Of a stretch of DNA of 64,000 bases, positions 19,050 through 27,883 are shown one piece after another (position 1 is the first letter of the stretch; each line of letters starts with the position of its first letter). Both the position numbers and the translations under genes were made by a program. The notes beneath the pieces were generated by a model, which was not told where the DNA came from, did not search any database, and worked only from the letters and a program-made list of their open reading frames with translations. Origin of the DNA: Halomarina halobia (GTDB taxonomy: Archaea; Halobacteriota; Halobacteria; Halobacteriales; Haloarculaceae); contig NZ_CP119992.1 of NCBI RefSeq assembly GCF_029338575.1, positions 1 to 64,000 on the forward strand, given 5' to 3'.

Positions 19050-19167
19050 ATACGAAACGGTGAAACATAAACTGTGGAGGTAGGGAGAAAAAGGTGGGAC
19101 GTACGGGCGCGAACGGACGACGCGCGTCCAAAACTCCGGGGAAAGCCCGCGATCGACGCTGTGGGGG

Positions 19168-20952
19168 CTACTCCACGGTGACGCTCTTCGCCAGGTTGCG
19201 GGGTTTGTCGATGGATCGGCCGAGCATCGCGGCAGTGTGGTAGGCGACGAGCTGGAGCTGGACGTTCGCCAGCACGGCGGCCGTCCGGGGTTCGCTGGTG
19301 GGGATCCGGAGGACGTGGTCGGCGTAGCGCTCGACGTCGGACTGGCCGTCGGTGACGGCGATGACCGGCGCGTCCCGCGCCTCGACCTCCTTTACGTTCC
19401 CGATGGTCTTGCGCGCGAGTTCGCCGTCGCCGGTGACGACCGCGAAGACGGGCGTGTCCTCGGTGACGAGCGCGAGCGGGCCGTGCTTTAGTTCGCCCGC
19501 GGCGAAGCCCTCGGCGTGCTCGTAGGTGATCTCCTTGAACTTGAGCGCCCCCTCCAGCGCGACCGGGTAGCACAGCCCCCGGCCGATGAAGAAGAACGCC
19601 TCCGAATCGACGTACTCCTCGGCGACCTCCCTGGCCGTCGAGCTGTCGAGGACGGCCTGGACGTTCCCGGGGAGGTCGCGCAGCGCGGCGATGGCGTCGC
19701 GCTGCTCGCCGTCGGTCGTCAGCGCGAGCATGGTGAGCGCGACGACCTGCGCGGCGAACGTCTTGGTGGCGGCGACGCCGATCTCGGGACCGGCGCGGAC
19801 GTAGAGCGTCTGGTCGCACTCCCGGGAGACGGTCGAGCCGACGACGTTCGTGACCGCGAGCGTCCGCGCGCCGCGGCGGCGGGCCTCCCGGAGCGCGCTC
19901 AGGGTGTCGGCCGTCTCGCCGCTCTGGGTGACGCCGACGACGAGGTCCTCGCCGATGGGCGGCGGCGAGGTGGCGTACTCGCTCGCGAGGAACGCCTGCG
20001 CGGGGATGCCCGAGCGCTGGAGGAGGTGCGCGCCGCACAGCGCGGCGTGGTAGGAGGTGCCACAGGCGACGAACTGGACGCGCTCGGGGTCGAAGTCGAC
20101 GTCCAGGGAGACGCGTCCCTCCATCTCGTTGACCCGCCCGCGGAGGCACTGCCTGAGCGCGCGGGGCTGCTCGTGGATCTCTTTCAGCATGTAGTGCTCG
20201 TAGCCGCTCTTGCCCGTCTCCTCGGGGTCCCAGTCGACGGCGTGGACCCGCTTGTCCACGAGCGCGCCCGCGCCGTCGGTGACGCGCCACCCGTCGGCGT
20301 CGATGACGGCGAACTCGCCGTCCTCGAGGTAGACGACGCGGTCGGTGAACTCACGGAAGGCGGGGACGTCGCTCGCGAGGAAGTGCGCGTCGTCGGCGAT
20401 GCCGAGGACGAGCGGCGAGTCGTTGCGCGCGGCGAACACGCGGTCGACGCCCGCGACGACGACGGCGATGGCGTAGCTCCCGTCGAGCTGATCGACGGCC
20501 GCCCGGATCGCCGTCTCGGGGTCGTCGCCCGCCATGAGGCGCTCCTCGATGAGGTGGGGGACGACCTCGGTGTCGGTGTCGCTCTCGAACTCGTGGCCCG
20601 CGTCCGTCAGACGGTCGCGCAGTTCCTGGTAGTTCTCGATGATGCCGTTGTGGACGACGGCCACCTCGCCCGTGCAGTCGCGGTGGGGGTGGGCGTTCTC
20701 GTCGGTCGGCGGGCCGTGGGTCGACCAGCGCGTGTGTCCGACGCCGACGCTCCCGGTGAGGTCCTCGTCCGCGTCGTCGAGGGCGGCGCGCAGCGCGTCG
20801 AGTTCGCCCGCGCGCTTCTCCACCCGCACCTCGCTTCCGGAGAGGGCGACGCCCGCGGAGTCGTACCCGCGGTACTCCAGCTTCGAGAGGCCGTGGACGA
20901 GCGTGTCGAGCGTCGCGCCGCCGCGCCCGGCGCACCCGATGATGCCACACAT
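19168..20952 (-). CDS. glmS: Glutamine-fructose-6-phosphate aminotransferase (isomerizing)
   Basis: Makes glucosamine-6-phosphate from fructose-6-phosphate and glutamine, the entry step to UDP-GlcNAc. The mature N-terminus starts with the catalytic cysteine (MCGIIGCAG). The glutaminase domain covers about 1-225 (RGYDSAGVAL; THGPPTDENAHPH). Two SIS sugar-isomerase domains follow (CGTSYHAAL near 290, TQSGETADTL near 340), and the C-terminus is the conserved KPRNLAKSVTVE. 594 residues is the normal length. The start codon overlaps the stop of the glmU-like gene (TAATG), forming a two-gene amino-sugar operon. Confidence 0.96.
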   Translation of the reverse strand: MCGIIGCAGRGGATLDTLVHGLSKLEYRGYDSAGVALSGSEVRVEKRAGELDALRAALDDADEDLTGSVGVGHTRWSTHGPPTDENAHPHRDCTGEVAVVHNGIIENYQELRDRLTDAGHEFESDTDTEVVPHLIEERLMAGDDPETAIRAAVDQLDGSYAIAVVVAGVDRVFAARNDSPLVLGIADDAHFLASDVPAFREFTDRVVYLEDGEFAVIDADGWRVTDGAGALVDKRVHAVDWDPEETGKSGYEHYMLKEIHEQPRALRQCLRGRVNEMEGRVSLDVDFDPERVQFVACGTSYHAALCGAHLLQRSGIPAQAFLASEYATSPPPIGEDLVVGVTQSGETADTLSALREARRRGARTLAVTNVVGSTVSRECDQTLYVRAGPEIGVAATKTFAAQVVALTMLALTTDGEQRDAIAALRDLPGNVQAVLDSSTAREVAEEYVDSEAFFFIGRGLCYPVALEGALKFKEITYEHAEGFAAGELKHGPLALVTEDTPVFAVVTGDGELARKTIGNVKEVEARDAPVIAVTDGQSDVERYADHVLRIPTSEPRTAAVLANVQLQLVAYHTAAMLGRSIDKPRNLAKSVTVE

Positions 20953-22144
20953 TATCGGATCACCCGCGCGTTCGCCTCGATCCGGCCCTCAGCGACGACG
21001 CCGGTGCCGAGCCGAGCGTGCGGCCCGACCAGCGCGCCGGGGACGCACGTGACGCCGCCGCCGGCGCGGACGCGGTCGGCGAAGACCGCCCCGAGGCGCT
21101 CGTGGAACACCGAGTCGCCGACGTGCACGTCTGCCGGGCCGCCGGGGACGGTCGTCCCCGCCCCCAGGTGGACGTCCTGTCCCGTCACGCAGTCGAGCAG
21201 CGTCGTTCCGGGACCGACGCGCGTGTCCGTGTCGAGGACCGAGCGCGCGAGCGTCGCGTTCGCGCCGACGGTGGTGTTGCGCCCGAGCGCGACGTTCGGG
21301 CCGATGACCGCGCCGGCGGCCACCTCGCAGTCGGGGCCGACGACGACCGGCGGCTGGAGGTTGGCGTCCTCGTTGACGCGGGCGGTGTCGGCCACCCAGA
21401 CCTCGGGGGTGTGCTGGTGGCCGTCGACGATGCCGTGGCGCAGCACCTCGCTCGCGACGGTGAGCAGGTCCCACGGGTAGGTCGCGTCGACCCACAGGCC
21501 GTCGGTGCGGACGGCGCGCACGTCCGCCTCCTCGATGAGCCGCTCGACGCCGTTAGTGAGGGGAGCGCGCCGTTCTCGTACTCGGCGTCGGCGAGCGCGT
21601 CGAACACCGAGCGGTCGAAGACGTACACCCCGGCGTTGATGAGGCGGTAGTCGTCGTCGCTCGGCTTTTCGACGAGCGCCGTGATGCGGTCCGTCTCCGA
21701 GTCCAGCGTGACCGCACCGTACCGTCGGGCGTGGGGGTGTTCGAGCACGCCGAGCGTCGCCGCGTCCTCGGGATCGGCCGCCTCGACGACAGACCGGGCC
21801 AGCCCGGCGTCGATAACCCGGTCGCCGTTGACGACGAGGAACGACCCCTCGACGACGCGCGCGGTCTGCTGGAGGGCGTGGCCGCTTCCGAGCTGCTTCG
21901 ACTGAATGACGTACTCGATGGGGACGTCGCGGTAGCTCGGCCCGAAGTGATCCTGGACGCGGTCGCGCTTGAAACCGACGACGAGGACGATCCGCTCGAT
22001 ACCCGCGTCGATGAGCGCGTCGAGTACGTATTCGAGGATGGGACGGTTCGCAGCGGGGAGCATCGGTTTGGGGCGGTTGTGGGTGAGCGGGTGGAGCCGA
22101 CTCCCCTCACCAGCCGCCAGTACGACGCCGGTGTCGATGTCCAT
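20952..22144 (-). CDS. glmU: GlmU-like bifunctional sugar-1-phosphate nucleotidyltransferase/acetyltransferase, one apparent frameshift
   Basis: The N-terminal nucleotidyltransferase half has the nucleotide-binding loop GVVLAAGEGSRLHPLT (6-21), NRPKPMLP and VNGDRVID. The C-terminal half is a left-handed beta-helix of hexapeptide repeats (VVVGPDCEVAAGAVIGPNVA). The join is broken in the four-G run at 21560-21563: adding one base converts GALPS into GALPLTNGVERLIEEADVRA and opens a single frame of about 397 residues. It probably makes GlcN-1-P to UDP-GlcNAc by uridylylation and acetylation, using the product of the next gene, glmS, after a mutase step encoded elsewhere. ATG 22144 is chosen at MDIDTGVVLA. 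Confidence 0.9.
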
Positions 22145-22243
22145 GGTCAACCAGCGTCCTACGCCGCCGTCAAAGTTCTGTTCTCTGCCCCCCGCGACGC
22201 CACTCGTCACCCGCTGCTCGACGCCGCGGGACGCGAGACGCGC

Positions 22244-22756
22244 CTAGAGTTCCTCCAGGGCGGCGTAGAACACCGCCGCGAGCGCGAGGTGCTGGCGCAT
22301 CGAACGCTCGAGCCGACGGACGGCGTCGGCGCGCTCGCTCACTCGATACTCCTTCGTGCGGACCATCTCCCGCGGGGCGAGCACGCCCGACTCGGCGAGT
22401 TCGTGGAGCCGGGGGTAGACGGTCCCTGGGCTCAACTGCGTGTCGAACAGGTGGGCGAGATCGCCCATCAGCGCCTTTCCGTGGGTCTTCGATCCCCTGA
22501 CGCCGATGAGTACCAGGAGTAACTCGTCGAGGTTGTCCTTCACGAGCGTCTCGTCGAAGGCGAACGAGGCGTCCTGGAACAGGTCGTCGAGGACGCTCCG
22601 GATCAACCGCCGAGTGCGCGCCTCGGGACCGCGCGTCGACGCCTCGGCCGCGACCGTGACCGTCCGGTCGTCGGCCGCCTGGGTCAGGAGTTCGTCGTAC
22701 AGTTCGTCGATAGTCACGGAACGTGACCGGTCTCTCTCGTTACCGCCTCCCTGCAT
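22244..22756 (-). CDS. PadR-family transcriptional regulator
   Basis: A 170-residue regulator. The winged-helix section lies at about 70-140 and shows the PadR pattern LLLVLIGVRGSKTHGKALMGDL...LSPGTVYPRLHELAESGVL in short pieces, followed by VSERADAVRRLERSMRQHL, a dimerisation helix. The N-terminal 60 residues are an extension with TIDELYDELLTQAADD. A TATA element at 22785-22794 lies about 33 bases above ATG 22756 and supports this start, although GTG 22714 is an alternative. Divergent from another helix-turn-helix gene across 124 AT-rich bases. The target is unknown; autoregulation or control of glmU downstream is possible. Confidence 0.82.
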   Translation of the reverse strand: MQGGGNERDRSRSVTIDELYDELLTQAADDRTVTVAAEASTRGPEARTRRLIRSVLDDLFQDASFAFDETLVKDNLDELLLVLIGVRGSKTHGKALMGDLAHLFDTQLSPGTVYPRLHELAESGVLAPREMVRTKEYRVSERADAVRRLERSMRQHLALAAVFYAALEEL

Positions 22757-22784
22757 GCAACCGCTCGTACGTCACGGGCCATCA

Positions 22785-22853
22785 ATTATAAATTATCGGT
22801 AGATTCATAGATTATTGATAGTACTTTATTTATTGATGATAAAAACGTATAAG
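22785..22853. promoter_or_regulatory. Shared divergent promoter region with two TATA boxes and direct repeats
   Basis: The AT-rich gap between two divergent regulators holds AATTTATAATT (minus direction, 22785-22794) for the PadR gene and GTATAAG (22847-22853) 28 bases above GTG 22881. Two near-identical nonamers, TTATTGATA (22812-22820) and TTATTGATG (22830-22838), are 18 bases apart, a spacing suited to a dimeric winged-helix protein. Confidence 0.5.
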
Positions 22854-22880
22854 ATGATGTGGGAGTAAGTGGTTGGTACG

Positions 22881-23231
22881 GTGACGGACGAACAGCCTGT
22901 CGAAGAGATCCTGGATACGATCGGCGATCGCAAGGCGCGACTCGTGCTCGCGGAGATCAGTCGGCAGCCGCGCTCGGCCAAGGAGCTGAGTGAACTCTGC
23001 GGCCTCTCGCTGCCGACGATCTACCGACGCCTCGACATGTTGAAGGAACACGACCTGATCGTCGGGTTAACCACGATCGTCGAGGGCGGCAACCACTACG
23101 AGCGCTACCAGTGTAACTTCAACAGCACGCTCATCTCGCTCGAGGACAGCGAGTACGACGTCAAGATCTACCGCGAGGAGAACCTGCCGGATCGGTTCTC
23201 CGAGCTGTGGGACGACCTCCAGCGAGCGTGA
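22881..23231 (+). CDS. ArsR-like winged-helix transcriptional regulator
   Basis: A 116-residue protein. The helix-turn-helix is plain: RKARLVLAEISRQPRSAKEL, then CGLSLPTIYRRLDMLKEHDLI (about 20-55), followed by a wing and YERYQCNFNSTLISL. GTG 22881 is favoured over 22869 because the TATA box GTATAAG at 22847-22853 predicts a leaderless transcript beginning there. The next gene starts 34 bases downstream and encodes a small three-helix membrane protein. Regulator plus small membrane protein is a recurring haloarchaeal pair, which suggests a membrane-signal-responsive switch, but this is inference. Confidence 0.83.
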   Translation: MTDEQPVEEILDTIGDRKARLVLAEISRQPRSAKELSELCGLSLPTIYRRLDMLKEHDLIVGLTTIVEGGNHYERYQCNFNSTLISLEDSEYDVKIYREENLPDRFSELWDDLQRA

Positions 23232-23265
23232 CGATGCGACCGAGACGCCGACCCGGAGGGGCCCC

Positions 23266-23541
23266 GTGATCGACTCGCTGCTCACGCTCGCCCTGATGGG
23301 GATGCGGCTGGTCCTGTTCGCCCTCTCGCTCGGGCTCACGCTCATCAGTTTTCAGGCCTACTCCCAGCGCAAGAGCACCGCCCTCCAGTACGCGTTCATC
23401 GGGTTCGCGTTCATCAGCATGGGCGCGGCGCTCACGAGCCTGGGTTCGCAGGTCGGCTCGTGGGAGCGCGCCTTCGGGATCGTCGAGACGATCCCCTTCA
23501 TCGTCGGTTTCAGCATGCTCTACGTCTCGCTCTACCGGTGA
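23266..23541 (+). CDS. Small three-helix membrane protein paired with a winged-helix regulator
   Basis: A 91-residue protein almost entirely hydrophobic: helices at about 7-28, 43-61 and 72-88 with the polar turn QAYSQRKSTALQ between the first two. I believe it belongs to the haloarchaeal DUF7521 group, but the number is from memory. GTG 23266 follows GGAGGGG, a possible ribosome-binding site. The stop is four bases from the stop of the convergent uppP gene. Likely co-transcribed with the regulator at 22881. Confidence 0.72.
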   Translation: MIDSLLTLALMGMRLVLFALSLGLTLISFQAYSQRKSTALQYAFIGFAFISMGAALTSLGSQVGSWERAFGIVETIPFIVGFSMLYVSLYR

Positions 23542-23544
23542 GGA

Positions 23545-24357
23545 CTAGACGAGCATCACCGCCCCGCCGATCACCGCGAGCGTTCCGAGGCCGACGCAGA
23601 CGCCCCAGAACGCTACGCGTTCGACGATCCGCATCAGCGCGTCGATGGTGAGGTAGCCGACGACGGCGCTCGCCGACAGCGCGATCAGCGCCGTCGCCGG
23701 ATCGAGCGCGGGGACGCCCTCGTCGAGGACGACGAGCGCGCCCGCGCCGAGCGCCGCCGGGATCGACAGCAGAAACGAGAGGCGAAACGACGCGGGGCCG
23801 TCGTGACCGCGCAGCAGGAGCGCCCCCGTCGTGCCCCCCGATCGGGAGACGCCGGGGAGGATCGCGAGTCCCTGCATCGCGCCGACGAGGAGCGCGTCGG
23901 CGAGCGTGAGCGTCTCCCGCGTCCCGAACGCGCCCGCCGCAGCGCGCTGGAGGAGTCCGGTCGCGACGAGGAGGACGCCGACGAGCGCGACGAACGCGCC
24001 GCCGGTCAGCGCCGAGACGGCCTCCCCGACGGTCGCGTAGACGGCGACGCCGACCGCGCCGGAGGCGAGCGTCGCCACCGCCAGGAAGGTCACCTCGGGC
24101 GTGCGTTCGAAGGCGTTCGCCGGCCGCCACGCCGGGAGCGACCGGACGACTTCGGCCACCTCGCGGCGGTAGTACGCCGTCGCGGACAGCGCCGTCCCGG
24201 CGTGGAGAAAGAGGGAGAACCGGGTGGCGGCTCCGACAGGAAGTCCCTCGACGACGGTCAGGTAGAGCGTTATCTGTCCCTCGCTGGAGATCGGGAGCCA
24301 CTCGAAGATCCCCTGCAGGAGGCCGACGATCAGCGCGAGCGCCAGCGAGTCGTCCAT
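23545..24357 (-). CDS. uppP: Undecaprenyl-diphosphatase-like phosphatase (UppP/BacA family)
   Basis: A 270-residue membrane enzyme with the two family motifs: LLQGIFEWLPISSEGQ (about 13-28), with the catalytic Glu and Ser, and ILPGVSRSGGTTGALLLRG (about 165-183) with the Arg/Ser pair. Eight hydrophobic helices are visible. In archaea the likely substrate is a polyprenyl (dolichyl-type) diphosphate recycled after glycan transfer, which would serve the glycosyltransferases elsewhere in the window. Length is normal. Convergent with the small membrane gene at 23266. Confidence 0.9.
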   Translation of the reverse strand: MDDSLALALIVGLLQGIFEWLPISSEGQITLYLTVVEGLPVGAATRFSLFLHAGTALSATAYYRREVAEVVRSLPAWRPANAFERTPEVTFLAVATLASGAVGVAVYATVGEAVSALTGGAFVALVGVLLVATGLLQRAAAGAFGTRETLTLADALLVGAMQGLAILPGVSRSGGTTGALLLRGHDGPASFRLSFLLSIPAALGAGALVVLDEGVPALDPATALIALSASAVVGYLTIDALMRIVERVAFWGVCVGLGTLAVIGGAVMLV

Positions 24358-24573
24358 ACCCTCCCGGGTGCGGTGACGGACAAAACAGATTCGATGTCCG
24401 CGTTCCGACTGTTCTCGTCCCCGTGAGTGTTGTTCCCTGTGTGAGCAGGCGATAGGTACATGCGTGGAGAGTCCTCCGTGCCCCCATGGATACGCGAGTC
24501 GCGAGTACCGAACCCGCCCTCACTGCCTCCACACGTCCTCGTCCCGTATCCGACCCGACGGACGGCCCCCCAG

Positions 24574-25302
24574 ATGACCCGGGTCGACGCACGACGCGCT
24601 CGGGAACTCCTCGACCTGGGACGGGACCTCGGACCGGCCGCACCCGTGAGCGACATCGTCGACGTGCTCACCGTCGGCGTCGGCGCGAAGCCGATGGCGG
24701 GCGTCGCGACCTGTTTCACGGCCGCCGGGACGCCCGCGTGGGACGACGTCGCCCCGGACGCCCGGCTCACGTACGGCGCGCTGGGCGACCGACTGGACGC
24801 CGTGGGCCTCGACTGGCACCTCACGCCGATCGAGCGCCTCCCCAGGGACGGGGAGGTCACCTGGTACGAACTGCTGGTGAGCGGCGACCGCCGGACGCTG
24901 TCGCGCTTTCTCGACGATGCGGGCGTGCAGCCGAGCGACCGAACCGAGCGCGAGTACGGCGAGGCGCTCGGCTATCCCGACTCGGCCGTCGAGTGGTTCG
25001 TCTCTACCTCGGTCGCCGCGACGGACGACTCCGTCTTCGACGTCATCGCAGAGCGGTACGTCGGCGACGACGCCGTCACCCTCGCCGCGTCGGTCCCCTA
25101 CGTCCCAGCGCCGACCGTGCGGGGGGCGCGCGACGCCATCGACGACGGGCGGGCGCTCACCGAGGCGCTCGGTCGGCTCGACGAGTCGGCCGACCGCGAC
25201 GAGTTCGCGGAACTGCTCCTCGGCGAGCGGGTCCGCGAGACGCTCGCCACGTACGATCAGCACCGCGCATGGCGCGACCCCCTCTCGCGGGCCATGGGGT
25301 GA
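24574..25302 (+). CDS. Conserved-looking haloarchaeal protein of unknown function
   Basis: A 242-residue acidic soluble protein with no signal peptide or membrane helix. ATG 24574 is preferred to an in-frame start at 24460 because the intervening 38 codons are Pro/Arg-rich and unlike the rest. Visible features: TVGVGAKPMAGVATCF near 33-48, a tryptophan-rich WHLTPIERLPRDGEVTWYEL near 88-107, and ALGYPDSAVEWFVSTS near 135-150. I do not recognise the family. Its promoter gap is shared with the divergent uppP gene. Codon usage matches the neighbours. Confidence 0.6.
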   Translation: MTRVDARRARELLDLGRDLGPAAPVSDIVDVLTVGVGAKPMAGVATCFTAAGTPAWDDVAPDARLTYGALGDRLDAVGLDWHLTPIERLPRDGEVTWYELLVSGDRRTLSRFLDDAGVQPSDRTEREYGEALGYPDSAVEWFVSTSVAATDDSVFDVIAERYVGDDAVTLAASVPYVPAPTVRGARDAIDDGRALTEALGRLDESADRDEFAELLLGERVRETLATYDQHRAWRDPLSRAMG

Positions 25303-25369
25303 CCGGGGGATCGACCGCCCCCGCGACTCTCCCGCGACCCGCACTGTCTGCGTACTGATGACACACAAC

Positions 25370-25376
25370 ATATAAC
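25370..25376 (+). promoter_or_regulatory. TATA box of the small zinc-finger gene
   Basis: ATATAAC is centred 28 bases above ATG 25401, exactly the distance for a leaderless haloarchaeal transcript. This supports the reality and the start of the 36-residue gene below. Confidence 0.55.
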
Positions 25377-25400
25377 GTCGCGTCACCCGAACCGGGGGGT

Positions 25401-25511
25401 ATGTCGTTCGACGAGGTTGAACCCGTTCACAAGTGTAGCTGTGGGGCTACGTTCGACACCGCAGAGGAGCTCAGAGAACACGCTCGTAAGGAACACGGCG
25501 CCGTCGTCTGA
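25401..25511 (+). CDS. 36-residue C2H2-type zinc-finger microprotein
   Basis: MSFDEVEPVHKCSCGATF followed by DTAEELREHARKEHGAVV. Two cysteines (CSC, residues 12 and 14), a hydrophobic helix and two histidines (H27 and H32 in EHARKEH) form a compact C2H2-like finger, with few residues outside it. Haloarchaea encode many such tiny zinc-finger proteins, and some affect biofilm formation, swarming or stress responses. The ATG follows a TATA box at leaderless distance. It may act as a nucleic-acid or protein adaptor. Real expression is likely; function unknown. Confidence 0.72.
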   Translation: MSFDEVEPVHKCSCGATFDTAEELREHARKEHGAVV

Positions 25512-25569
25512 CGGTTTCGGAAACTTCCTTCTCCAACAAGGGTAAGCCTCGTTCGCCCCTGAGGGTCCT

Positions 25570-27051
25570 ATGACGCCCGGCTACGGACTCGGCTTCCGAT
25601 CGCTCGACGCGGAGGTGGAGACGTCCCTGCCGGTCGAGGGATCCCTCCCGGCGTGGCTCTCCGGGAGCCTCGTCCGGAACGGTCCGGCGCTGTTCGAGGT
25701 GGGCGGCCGTCCGGTCGCCCACTGGTTCGACGGCCTCGCGATGCTCCGCCGCTTCGCCTTCGACGGCGGCCGCGTCGACTATCGAAACCGCTTCCTCCGC
25801 TCCGGAGCGTACCGTACCGCCCGCGACGGGCACCTCGTGCCCGGGTTCGCCGACGTCGGCTCCGGGGACTCGGCGCTCGCCCGCTTCGCTACGCTGCTCG
25901 TCACCGCCGTGACCGACAGCGTGGACGTCCCGCTCCCGCGGGTCTCGCGGTGCCCCGCGCGGCGTCCCGCCGACAACGCGAACGTCATCGTCGAGCGGAT
26001 CGGCGGCGAGTACGTCGCGCTAACCGAGGCCCCTTACCGCGTGGCGGTCGACCCGGAGACGCTCGCGACGCTCGGCACGGTCCGGCCGAACCTCCCGCGG
26101 GGGCACCTCACCTGCGCCCACCTCCACCACGACCGCGAGACGGGCGAGGTCGTCGGGTACGATACCCGCTTCGGTCACCCCTCCAGGTACCTCGTCCACG
26201 CGACGGCCGCGAGCGGGGAGCGCAGGCTCCTCGCCTCCCTCGCCGTGCGCGACCCGTCGTACATGCACAGCTTCGCGCTCACGCCGAACTACGTCGTCCT
26301 GACCGAGTTCCCGCTCGTCGTCGACCCGCTCGACCTCCTCCGCCCCGACCGACGGGACGCGTTCATCGACGCCTACCGGTGGGAACCGGAGCGCGGGACC
26401 CGCGTCACCGTCCTCGACCGGCGCACGGGCGGGGTCGTCGCTCGCCCCGTCGCCGACCCCCTGTTCGGGTTCCACCACGTCAACGCGTTCGAGCGCGGCG
26501 ACGAACTCGTCTGCGACCTCGTCACGTTCCCCGACCCCTCGCCCGTCGAGGGGATGTACCTCGACGTCCTCCGCGGCGAGGCGTACGAGGCCCCCGGCGG
26601 CGCGCTGACGCGCCTGCGGATCGAACTCCGCGCCCGGGGGACGCCGCCGATCTCCATGGAGACGCGCTACGACGGCGGGATCACCCTGCCGCGGCTCTCC
26701 CCCCGCGTCCGCGGGCGCGAACACCGCTACGTCTACGGACAGGGGACCCACGAACGCGTGACGGACTTCGCCCACGAGGTGGTGAAGGTGGACGCGACGA
26801 CGGGCGAGACGCGCCGCTTCTCCCGCGACGGCTGGTACTTCGGCGAACCCGTGTTCGTGCCGGCCCCCCGCCCGGCGGCGGAGGACGAGGGCGTCGCGCT
26901 CACCGTCGCGCTCGACGTCGACGCGGGCCACTCGTGGCTGGTCGTCCTCGACGGCGAGGCGTTCGAGGAGCGGGCGCGGGCGGCGCTCCCGCACGCCGTG
27001 CCGTTCGACTTCCACGGACAGTTCTTTCCCGAACTCGGATCGGGGCGCTGA
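25570..27051 (+). CDS. Carotenoid cleavage oxygenase family protein
   Basis: A 493-residue member of the carotenoid oxygenase (RPE65/BCO) family, which splits polyene chains with a non-haem iron held by four histidines. Candidate ligands sit in THLTCAHLHH-like sequence near 178-184 (LTCAHLHHD), YMHSFALTPNY near 234-244, FGFHHVNAF near 299-307, and VPFDFHGQFFPE near the C-terminus (about 478-489). The N-terminal GSLVRNGPALFEVGG is also typical. It could make retinal from beta-carotene, but retinal synthesis in haloarchaea usually uses Brp/Blh, so the substrate is open. Single gene, no obvious operon. Confidence 0.9.
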   Translation: MTPGYGLGFRSLDAEVETSLPVEGSLPAWLSGSLVRNGPALFEVGGRPVAHWFDGLAMLRRFAFDGGRVDYRNRFLRSGAYRTARDGHLVPGFADVGSGDSALARFATLLVTAVTDSVDVPLPRVSRCPARRPADNANVIVERIGGEYVALTEAPYRVAVDPETLATLGTVRPNLPRGHLTCAHLHHDRETGEVVGYDTRFGHPSRYLVHATAASGERRLLASLAVRDPSYMHSFALTPNYVVLTEFPLVVDPLDLLRPDRRDAFIDAYRWEPERGTRVTVLDRRTGGVVARPVADPLFGFHHVNAFERGDELVCDLVTFPDPSPVEGMYLDVLRGEAYEAPGGALTRLRIELRARGTPPISMETRYDGGITLPRLSPRVRGREHRYVYGQGTHERVTDFAHEVVKVDATTGETRRFSRDGWYFGEPVFVPAPRPAAEDEGVALTVALDVDAGHSWLVVLDGEAFEERARAALPHAVPFDFHGQFFPELGSGR

Positions 27052-27215
27052 CGGGGCGCGAAACCGCGCCTCACCACGCAGGGGGAAGGATTTCGCCCCC
27101 AGATCCCGCCGTATCGGCAACAACTGTTATATCCCACCCGCGTGGTATTGTTGCGTGCAATGAAATGTCGTAGTAATCCGGCGTTCGGTCGACGGCCGCG
27201 GCGGCCGCGTGCGGG

Positions 27216-27434
27216 GTGGTCGGCGTGATCGGCGCACTCCCCGCGGTCGCGTCGGCGACCGTCCTGCCGCTTCAGTTCAGCGGTGAGTTCCTGTACTGGG
27301 CGCTCGTCTTCTTCGTACTGGCCATCGTCGCCGGGTTGGCGGGGTTCAGGGGGGTCGCGGGGCTCTCGATGGAGATCGCCCGCATCCTCGTGCTGGTGTT
27401 CCTCGTGCTGGCGATCATCGCGCTGATACTGTGA
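27216..27434 (+). CDS. DUF1328 small membrane protein
   Basis: A 72-residue protein with two hydrophobic helices (about 25-42 and 52-71) flanking the conserved AGLAGFRGVAGLS loop, the signature of DUF1328 (YtjA family). The N-terminal 20 residues resemble a weak leader. GTG 27216 or 27225 are possible starts. Its 3' end overlaps by about 20 bases the predicted end of the convergent gene on the other strand. Function unknown. Confidence 0.75.
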   Translation: MVGVIGALPAVASATVLPLQFSGEFLYWALVFFVLAIVAGLAGFRGVAGLSMEIARILVLVFLVLAIIALIL

Positions 27435-27883
27435 CCGACGGCGCGGCCGGGAAACGGACGCTCCGCCCCGCCCCGCCTCGGCCGGCTTGACGGGCGGGAC
27501 GACCTCGTAGTCGAGGAACCGTACGCGAACCTCGATCGGTTGTCCGGTCCGCTCGGCGAGCGTCGGGGCGAGGTCCCGATACTCGCGCTCGCCCGTCCGT
27601 CCGAGGGTGACCGCCACCGTCTCCGGACGGCTGAACAGGCCGACGTCGTTGTACTGGGTGCTGACGCCGAGGGGTTGAAGCTCGGCGTACCGCTGGCCGT
27701 CGACGGTGCCAGCGACCTCGCTCGCCACGGCGTACTCGTACGCGATGGGCTGGGAGGTCATCCCGGCGGTGACGGCCCCGACGACGAACGACACCACGGC
27801 GACGACGTACGCCGCGCTGCGGAGGTCGAGGTCGAGCTCGCCGGTCAGCCGGCACCAGCACCTCCAGCCGTCGCATTCGTCAC
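27415..27883 (-). CDS. Single-pass membrane protein with uncertain ends (possible frameshifts)
   Basis: The convincing part reads LTGELDLDLRSAAYVVAVVS and on through one membrane helix, then a beta-rich external domain with TSQPIAYEYAVASEVAGT and RFLDYEVVPPVKP, about 27485-27845. That frame has no usable start near the helix and no stop before running antisense through DUF1328. Adding one base near 27850 would join it to GTG 27883 (VTNATAGGAGAG), and adding one in the four-G run near 27473 would lead to the TGA at 27415. Both are single-base losses like those elsewhere in the window, but the evidence is weaker. Function unknown; divergent from pus10. Confidence 0.42.

Noticed and set aside
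16613..20290. 1225-codon minus-strand open frame across the permease and glmS
   Set aside because: Runs through two conserved genes in another frame; highly Arg-rich, no start context.
19516..21480. 654-codon plus-strand open frame opposite glmS and glmU
   Set aside because: Lies fully antisense to conserved enzymes; composition is typical of GC-rich reverse frames.
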